A stretch of DNA of 14,872 nucleotides, taken from the NCBI RefSeq assembly GCF_000003605.2, contig NW_003146287.1, forward strand, positions 161,094 to 175,965, in the 5' to 3' direction. Both the position numbers and the translations under genes were made by a program. This DNA is from Saccoglossus kowalevskii. Taxonomy: Eukaryota > Hemichordata > Enteropneusta > Harrimaniidae. Position 1 is the first letter of the stretch. Every line of letters begins with the position of its first letter. Below the pieces are notes generated by a model. The model was given only the letters and a program-made list of their open reading frames with translations. It was not told the origin of the DNA and did no database searches. This document shows positions 10,401 through 14,872 of this stretch, piece by piece.

Positions 10401-13400
10401 TTAATCATAGACTCGACATATTAGGGACAGGAAACACACAACAGTGTTAAAACAAAGATTGATTACATTTCTTCATTTAGACAATTACAATATATAAAGA
10501 ATACATGTGAAAATACACCTACTATACCAAGTGTGGGAATTTTGACAGCATTGGACAGGACACTATGGGCACAGGTAATATTACTTTTTCACAGATGAAA
10601 TTTTATCATATATCTATTATAAGAAATTCGAATATCGTAATGCATGTTTCCGTGAATATATCGCAATGTGTGAGATAAAGATGAGCGCACATAAGTTATA
10701 ATTTTAATGTTTTTGATCTTTTCTGAAGGCAAGAACACATTTGTGTAAGCTTAACCCACATAATATATCTATCCTTAATGATATCGAGTCCAGTTTACTA
10801 ATCATAAGCCTTGAAGAAATTTCAGCAGATACACGACAGGCGGTAAGATAAATTATTCACAGCGTAATGTTGACGCTTCAAAATAACTTGCTTTAGTCAG
10901 TTTGTTTTACGTGCGTTACCTATTACATGGTTATTTGGGTGCAGCGAATATACTTATGTGTCTATAGTGTAATCCAGCAGATGCAAGATTAAGGGAATCT
11001 GTAAATGATATGTTATTATAAATTGTTGATTAGGTTTGTGAGCAATCTTTATTTGGTAATGGCCATGGTCGATGGTTTGATAAATGCTATACACTTATCA
11101 GTTTTGAAAATGGAAGCTTTGGTGCTAACTTTGACGTAGGTATAAGTTTACGCATTCACATCTGACATTGAAAATGAATATTTATTGACGAACTCATTTT
11201 TATATGTTGTATAATGCACGAATACACTTATGATATTATTGTGTATTACGAACGACAGCAACTATCAACATAAAGGTTCTGATGATCGGCCAGCTGTACG
11301 CCATGTGCTTGAGTATCTATTTCTCGCATTATATCACGTTTCTCAAAGAAGATGTACATTTAATTGTTTATCTAATCGCAATTTTTGTTTTCCTGTGTGA
11401 ATTTATTTATTGGTGAGCATTACATTTTTATCACCATTTCTATTTCAGCACTCCGTGATGGATGGAATTTGTGTGGTCAATCATGTATCCCATACAACTG
11501 AGCAAATTATCTCACAAGATGGCATCTGGAAGGTACATAACTTAAATATTGTTTTCATAGTTACAGCAAAACTGCATAATCGCAGCAAATGTATTATTGT
11601 TTTTCTTTTATCTGCATGAAATCTTTAAATATGTCACACGAACACAGGAGCAAAAGTTTCTGTACGAGACAAGTATAGAACCAATGTACAGTATTTTATT
11701 ATATATTTACCCATTTTAGTAAACAACCCTGAACTTGCCTCGTACCCATGTCCATCGCTATGATACAAAGTGTCTAGTTCATGTTATTTGTCACCCCAAA
11801 ATCTGGTTATATTTGTGACAGCATTAGTTTGACATACAGCAATTTGCCATTCCATTTTTCAAAGTCCGTTGAAATATGTTTGTGATTGTCAGAACATAAT
11901 TTTATCTCTTTTTCTTCATTTTAATCATAGATTTTACATGTTTTACAAGTTGTAATGTTCTATTTGCCATAATTTGATTATCAGCAATGTATGTATCCAA
12001 TGTAAATCTAGAAAATGCCCATAGACGGAATGCGACACTGGTGCAGTAGTAACTACATAAGGTAGTCACTACTTCTGGTATAGTCAGACAATACTGAGCA
12101 ACTCATAAAAGGTCAAAAGCAAGATATGTCTTTAGAGAACTTATGAAAAGTAGTTAGTGAGAAGCAAATTGTTGCATCAAAAAGGAACTTTAAATATTGT
12201 ATATTAAGGTATATAATTATTATACAAGTATACGTGACCATGGTTAGTTACATGGATAGAGACCAGTAATCATACAAACCTAATTTTGTAAGCAAATTAT
12301 GATGTTAGCACATGATTATTCTCAAAGGTCTTATGGGCGCAAAAAAGACTGGACGAATTCCATTTTTGTCTTATGCACAATTTGATCATGCAACATTTCA
12401 CATTGAGGTATGGCATGTGAGGTATCTGATTTTTTCGGGACATTGTCCTGTTGAGGATTATTGCGTGGTGCATTGAATAACACAGTAAGACTAAAAAAAG
12501 AAACAGAATATTATTCTGTTTCGAAACAATTGTATTTCTGGCAGGGAAATATTTTATGTTACAGTATTGATCTTTAATGTTAACATGTGTTCGTAGTTCA
12601 TGCTTTTATGTTCATGGTGTCCATGTGGAGATGGTATTTTGATAGTTATACATGTATATTCAATTGATATTATATACTAATTCAATGTTGTTTGTGAATA
12701 GGGTTCAACAAATGTGCGAGAATTGCCAGATCCACAGGAGTTAAAGTTTACTATGGATGATTACATAACTAAGACAATCTCTAAAGCAGATGAACAGTAT
12801 AGGAATGAGGTGAGTGTAGTATTTTGTAAATATTACACAACATAACAGCAATTGATTAAAACAATAATATATGCGGTGTGCGAAGCTCAGCCATACATTA
12901 TCGTCAAGCCTCTAAGAGCTCAAGCATAACAAATATTTCAAAAAATCTGCATTTTGATTAGTAGCTCGTTTGGTCTTATGAAGAGCACATATGCTTTCTT
13001 TCCATTATTTCGTACAGTTGGTCAAAATATTTGTCCTGCAAATTAATTTATTTAGGTTGGCCAATCAATGCAACAATGACACGTCGAATGTTTAGTAACA
13101 TTGATGCTATTTTTATTTTTAAGGCAGATAATGTTGAACTCACCGTCAAAGTAACACCTTTTGATCGGGGTGTGTTGAAATCAAAGCAGATCCATCCAGA
13201 TGCATTCATGCAATTGGCATTGCATTATACTTATTATAAGATGTACAACAGGTATGATAATACGCAGCCATTAGACACTGAACACAAATACCTAATGTAA
13301 ATGTTTGCATGTAGAAAACGCCCTACTATGCCCTATTTTATATATACTGTAATGGGCGTACGATTGACAAACTAGCACATAACTTTAAAGTTTAATACAT

Positions 13401-14872
13401 ACTACCAGACTTGACAGATGATAGCGTTCAAGCTTTCAGTGAGATGTAAATGTATATTACTTAAAAGTTCATTTTACATAAAAGTTGTACATTGCTCAAA
13501 TGATACTGTGAGACAATAAAACGTAGATAATTGAACAGAAATACTGCAACTAACAAAAACTCTTGCGACTCTTTCAAGAAGACATTATCAGTATGCCGGA
13601 ATTGTCGAGTGATAATATGTCCGAGTTTGAAAAGCGTCGGCATTTCAGCTGGAAATAAATGTCGTATGAAGTCGTATGAAGTACATTATATATGAATCAA
13701 ACATATAAACTCACTGACTTGTCTCAACAATGTATTGTATTATGTATAAATATAGTTCATCGTATTGTTTTAGTAGTTCTGCAAAACATATACGAACCGT
13801 CAATTTACTACTTTGCTCAAAATAAAAAATGCTCCAAAGTAGGACACCTGAAATTAAATGATAAAATAAAATAGCGGGACTCGTGTTCAATGTCTTATAT
13901 TACCTGCCAGTTAATTTAAGCAGTTAGTGTCAGTAGTTTTACAAGCAAACCTAATCATGTGTAACTTTTATTGTAAATGTAACAGACCTGCTCCTACATA
14001 TGAGACGGCAACAACTCGTAAATTCTATCACGGTAGAACAGAAACAGTGAGAACATGCACTATGGAAGCAATTCAGTGGTACAAGGCTATGCTGGATGAC
14101 AATATTAAAGTTAGTATATCTGTATTTATTGGACAGTTTATGCAGTTGAATCAGTATTAAGTATTATCCAATTATATAATTAGAGCTAACCATATATGTA
14201 CATATTTTTCAGCCGTCGGATAGGTTACAATTGTTCAAGAAGGCGATCGATAAGCAAATTCAGCTGATGAATGAATGTGTAAACAACGAGGGGTGTGATC
14301 GACATTTATTAGGATTACAATTAATTGCATCAGAGAATAGAATCCCGATTCCAGAATTATATAAGGACCCTTCCTATATTAAAAGGTGCATATAGACTTA
14401 ACTATATTTTAATACGTTATTTAGTGGGGTTGTGACTAAATTACGCATCTGCAATTCAGTTCAGATAAAACTGTTCTCAGGTTTGATAATTTACATACAT
14501 TGGCATATAAACATAAAAGCTACAATGCGCCGTTCTAAAAAAGCAGCTTTAAATACTAAATAAATGGACATTCAAAGCTCTGACTTCACAAACTTTTAGA
14601 AAATTTCTGCTCACAAAGCCTGGTATTGTTAAGGTCATAACGACATAACCAGTTGTTCTCGTGGGCAGTTGTGTACACCACACAGACACCATCTAGTATT
14701 TAAGAGCGCGAGTTAGGGCTTTTGGTATACTTCAGGCATATCATACTAGGGCATCAATCACTAATTATGTTATAGTATAATTAATACAGTCATTATTCTC
14801 TATTTGACAGTGGTGGAAATGGCAATTTTATTTTATCAACATCTCTGACTGGATATCAACTAACACTGACGG
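7357..14872 (+). CDS. CROT: Peroxisomal carnitine O-octanoyltransferase, 14 coding exons, 3' end outside window
   Basis: The product transfers medium-chain acyl groups between CoA and carnitine, which in animals lets chain-shortened products of peroxisomal beta-oxidation leave the peroxisome. Coding exons are 7357-7444, 7982-8106, 9288-9469, 9683-9810, 10280-10391, 10481-10574, 10729-10842, 11034-11135, 11449-11532, 12702-12809, 13124-13251, 13986-14109, 14213-14385 and 14811-14872. All introns are GT-AG and phases agree throughout, giving 541 codons. The N-terminus (RTFQFEEDLPSLPVP) is typical of CROT. Catalytic His316 lies in FDHSVMDG; Tyr427, Thr440 (YHGRTET) and Arg493 (CDRHLLGL) match carnitine-binding residues of CROT; LSTSLTG at 529-535 holds the Ser-Thr-Ser motif. 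These sites align to human CROT at a constant offset of 11-12 residues (612 aa protein, from memory). ATG 7357 is chosen because an in-frame TAA lies at 7312 and the context has G at -3. CROT is preferred over CrAT or CPT2 because of the N-terminus and the lack of a transit-peptide-like leader. Confidence 0.93.
7445..7981 (+). other. CROT: Intron 2 of CROT
   Basis: Donor GTATGT; acceptor CTTACCAG. It is AT-rich with no repeat or second gene that I can recognise. The reading frame continuing into it to 7566 is a chance extension of exon 2. Confidence 0.85.
7982..8106 (+). CDS. CROT: CROT exon 3
   Basis: It begins in phase 1 (completing a Val codon) and ends in phase 0 before donor GTAACA. It encodes VKPHVSLAEFERT through to STEKNW, the helical N-terminal segment of the choline/carnitine acyltransferase fold, and matches human CROT without gaps. 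Confidence 0.93.
8107..9287 (+). other. CROT: Intron 3 of CROT (1.2 kb, hosts a repeat copy)
   Basis: Donor GTAACA; acceptor TTTTTCATAG. The middle part (about 8220-8763) is a diverged copy of the inverted-repeat element at 1506-2040. The rest is unremarkable. Two CCAAT-like motifs (ATTGG) and a short palindrome TGACATgtaATGTCA near 8976-8990 are probably chance. Confidence 0.88.
8220..8763. mobile_element. Diverged second copy of the 1506-2040 element, in CROT intron 3
   Basis: Collinear blocks match the upstream element in the same orientation: the left-arm part (TCATATTGACTC, GAGTAAAGTATGAAATCAT), the interior (CATTTGTxTxTTTxxxTCTACCAA), ATATATAACCxGTTG and TTAAAATAATGA. A stretch of about 145 T-rich bases (roughly 8575-8720) is extra relative to the upstream copy, after which TTTTACCCATAATTCCTTGCT resembles the right arm. 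The outer ends are too decayed to place. A 65-codon hydrophobic frame at 8570-8767 is a by-product of this insert. Confidence 0.6.
9288..9469 (+). CDS. CROT: CROT exon 4
   Basis: Enters in phase 0 and leaves in phase 2 before a strong donor GTAAGT. It encodes LENWWENTAYL, then NVWPPKKGTQVERCA and ILWNVLKYWQSIH. The W-W-N-AYL and WPP-GTQ-ERA/G patterns are hallmarks of the N-terminal half of CROT and related acyltransferases. Confidence 0.95.
9683..9810 (+). CDS. CROT: CROT exon 5
   Basis: Acceptor ATATTAG, phase 2 entry, phase 1 exit before donor GTAGGA. It encodes EETLPVE, then MHQYRSIFSSSVVPGIEKD. The M-Q-[YF]-R-x-[LI]-F-S-[ST] and VPG segments are conserved in carnitine acyltransferases (the region where the substrate tunnel forms). 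Confidence 0.94.
9811..10279 (+). other. CROT: Intron 5 of CROT
   Basis: Donor GTAGGA and acceptor GTACTTCAG. I see nothing else in it. A second AG two bases downstream (10280-10281) would shift the frame and is not used. Confidence 0.88.
10280..10391 (+). CDS. CROT: CROT exon 6
   Basis: Phase 1 entry, phase 2 exit before donor GTAGTA. It encodes CPDHIIVLRKGHFYRF followed by an acidic loop TATDDDG and LSAPELQ. This corresponds to human PNHIVVLCRGRAFVF and the following P-P-E-L-L segment. Confidence 0.94.
10481..10574 (+). CDS. CROT: CROT exon 7
   Basis: Acceptor CTTCATTTAG, phase 2 entry, phase 0 exit before donor GTAATA. It encodes RQLQYIKNTC, then SVGILTALDRTLWAQ. The G-[IL]-[LA]-x-[LT]-x-x-R-x-x-WA pattern is conserved in the family. 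The intron before it (10392-10480) is the shortest in the gene, 89 bases. Confidence 0.94.
10729..10842 (+). CDS. CROT: CROT exon 8
   Basis: Acceptor CTTTTCTGAAG, both ends in phase 0, donor GTAAGA. It encodes ARTHLCKLNPHNISILN, then IESSLLIISLEE. It aligns with human AREYL-LDPEN-ALLEKIQSSLLVYSMED, just upstream of the catalytic region. Confidence 0.93.
11034..11135 (+). CDS. CROT: CROT exon 9
   Basis: Acceptor TTGATTAG, both ends in phase 0, donor GTAGGT. It encodes FGNGHGRWFDKCYTLI, then SFENGSFGANFD, the strand and loop leading directly to the catalytic histidine, which opens the next exon. Confidence 0.94.
11136..11448 (+). other. CROT: Intron 9 of CROT
   Basis: Donor GTAGGT; acceptor TCTATTTCAG with a long pyrimidine tract. 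It splits the coding sequence between Asp315 and catalytic His316. Nothing else recognised. Confidence 0.9.
11449..11532 (+). CDS. CROT: CROT exon 10 (catalytic His)
   Basis: Both ends in phase 0; donor GTACAT. Its first codon (CAC, 11449-11451) is His316, equivalent to the general-base His327 of vertebrate CROT. The motif HSVMDG differs from HAPFDA in human CROT and looks more like the HSxxDG of CPT2. It continues ICVVNHVSH and ends DGIWK, matching human EGRWK. Confidence 0.94.
11533..12701 (+). other. CROT: Intron 10 of CROT (1.2 kb)
   Basis: Donor GTACAT; acceptor TTTGTGAATAG. It contains a perfect 23-base inverted repeat at 12500-12522. I recognise no exon or mobile element in the rest. 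Confidence 0.88.
12500..12522. repeat. Perfect inverted repeat in intron 10
   Basis: The arms GAAACAGAATA (12500-12510) and TATTCTGTTTC (12512-12522) are exact reverse complements around one central T. The 3' flank GAAACAA repeats the outer motif. Perfect 11-base arms are unlikely by chance even in AT-rich DNA, but no function is evident. Confidence 0.7.
12702..12809 (+). CDS. CROT: CROT exon 11
   Basis: Both ends in phase 0; consensus donor GTGAGT. It encodes GSTNVRELPDPQELKF, then ISKADEQYRNE. It matches human KVRDIPLPEELIF and AKAQYLRE, the linker segment between the two halves of the enzyme. Confidence 0.93.
12810..13123 (+). other. CROT: Intron 11 of CROT
   Basis: Donor GTGAGT; acceptor with a long T tract ending TTTTTAAG. 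Nothing else recognised. The frame open from 13031 into exon 12 is incidental. Confidence 0.88.
13124..13251 (+). CDS. CROT: CROT exon 12 (CoA-binding segment)
   Basis: Phase 0 entry, phase 2 exit before donor GTATGA. It encodes residues 380-421 with PFDRGVLKSK and IHPDAFMQLALHYTYY. The HPDAF-QLA pattern is diagnostic of the family. The usual F-G-K-x-x-x-K CoA-phosphate motif reads F-D-R-G-V-L-K here: the first lysine is Arg394 and the second, Lys398, is kept. Confidence 0.95.
13252..13985 (+). other. CROT: Intron 12 of CROT
   Basis: Donor GTATGA; acceptor AATGTAACAG. It holds a small direct repeat GTCGTATGAA twice in tandem near 13661-13680. Short open frames on both strands here are AT-rich and show no domain. 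Confidence 0.88.
13986..14109 (+). CDS. CROT: CROT exon 13 (carnitine-binding segment)
   Basis: Phase 2 entry, phase 0 exit; the donor GTTAGT is weaker than the others but the frame and homology require it. It encodes PTYETATTRKFYHGRTETV, then RTCTMEAIQW. Tyr427 and Thr440 correspond to Tyr439 and Thr452 of vertebrate CROT, which contact the carnitine carboxylate. Confidence 0.95.
14213..14385 (+). CDS. CROT: CROT exon 14
   Basis: Acceptor ATATTTTTCAG, phase 0 entry, phase 2 exit before donor GTGCAT. It encodes LFKKAIDKQIQLMNEC, then CDRHLLGLQLIAS and IPIPELYKDPSY. Arg493 in DRHLLGL equals Arg505 of vertebrate CROT, which pairs with the carnitine carboxylate. Confidence 0.95.
14386..14810 (+). 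other. CROT: Intron 14 of CROT
   Basis: Donor GTGCAT; acceptor CTCTATTTGACAG. Nothing else recognised inside it. Confidence 0.88.
14811..14872 (+). CDS. CROT: CROT exon 15, cut by the window end
   Basis: It completes Ser521 and encodes GGNGNFILSTSLTGYQ and LTLT before the window stops. GG-GNF-LSTSL is strongly conserved; the Ser-Thr-Ser (530-532) lines the active site. About 60 residues and the C-terminal targeting tripeptide should follow beyond the window. Confidence 0.94.

Noticed and set aside
13461-13874. Two 60-codon frames inside CROT intron 12
   Set aside because: AT-rich, intronic, no similarity to any family I know.

Overview
The window is AT-rich animal nuclear DNA. It has long non-coding stretches, degenerate repeats and one multi-exon gene with GT-AG introns on the + strand. 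The gene is a carnitine acyltransferase that reads as peroxisomal carnitine O-octanoyltransferase (CROT). Its protein is clearly animal CROT but diverged from the vertebrate form, and the repeats look like those of invertebrate genomes. A marine invertebrate, perhaps a mollusc or other lophotrochozoan, is my best guess, held weakly.

Layout. Positions 1-6600 hold no gene I can support. They contain a 0.5 kb element with long terminal inverted repeats (1506-2040), a two-copy tandem repeat with a 178 bp unit (2460-2810), a decayed coding-like stretch with two in-frame stops (3612-3974), and a diverged tandem repeat (about 5180-5530). From about 6600 the CROT locus begins: a likely 5' UTR exon ending at 6710, then a second exon starting at 7304 that carries the ATG at 7357. 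Fourteen coding exons can be placed with exact splice junctions. Reading phase is kept across all thirteen junctions, giving 541 complete codons without a stop. The window ends inside exon 15, so roughly 60 C-terminal residues, including any peroxisomal targeting tail, are missing.

The catalytic His (residue 316), the carnitine-binding residues (Tyr427, Thr440, Arg493) and the Ser-Thr-Ser motif (530-532) are all present, so the enzyme looks functional. Two positions differ from vertebrate CROT in ways that could affect CoA or acyl-chain binding. Intron 3 carries a second, more diverged copy of the inverted-repeat element found upstream. I see no novel multi-gene system; this is an ordinary animal metabolic gene in repeat-bearing DNA.
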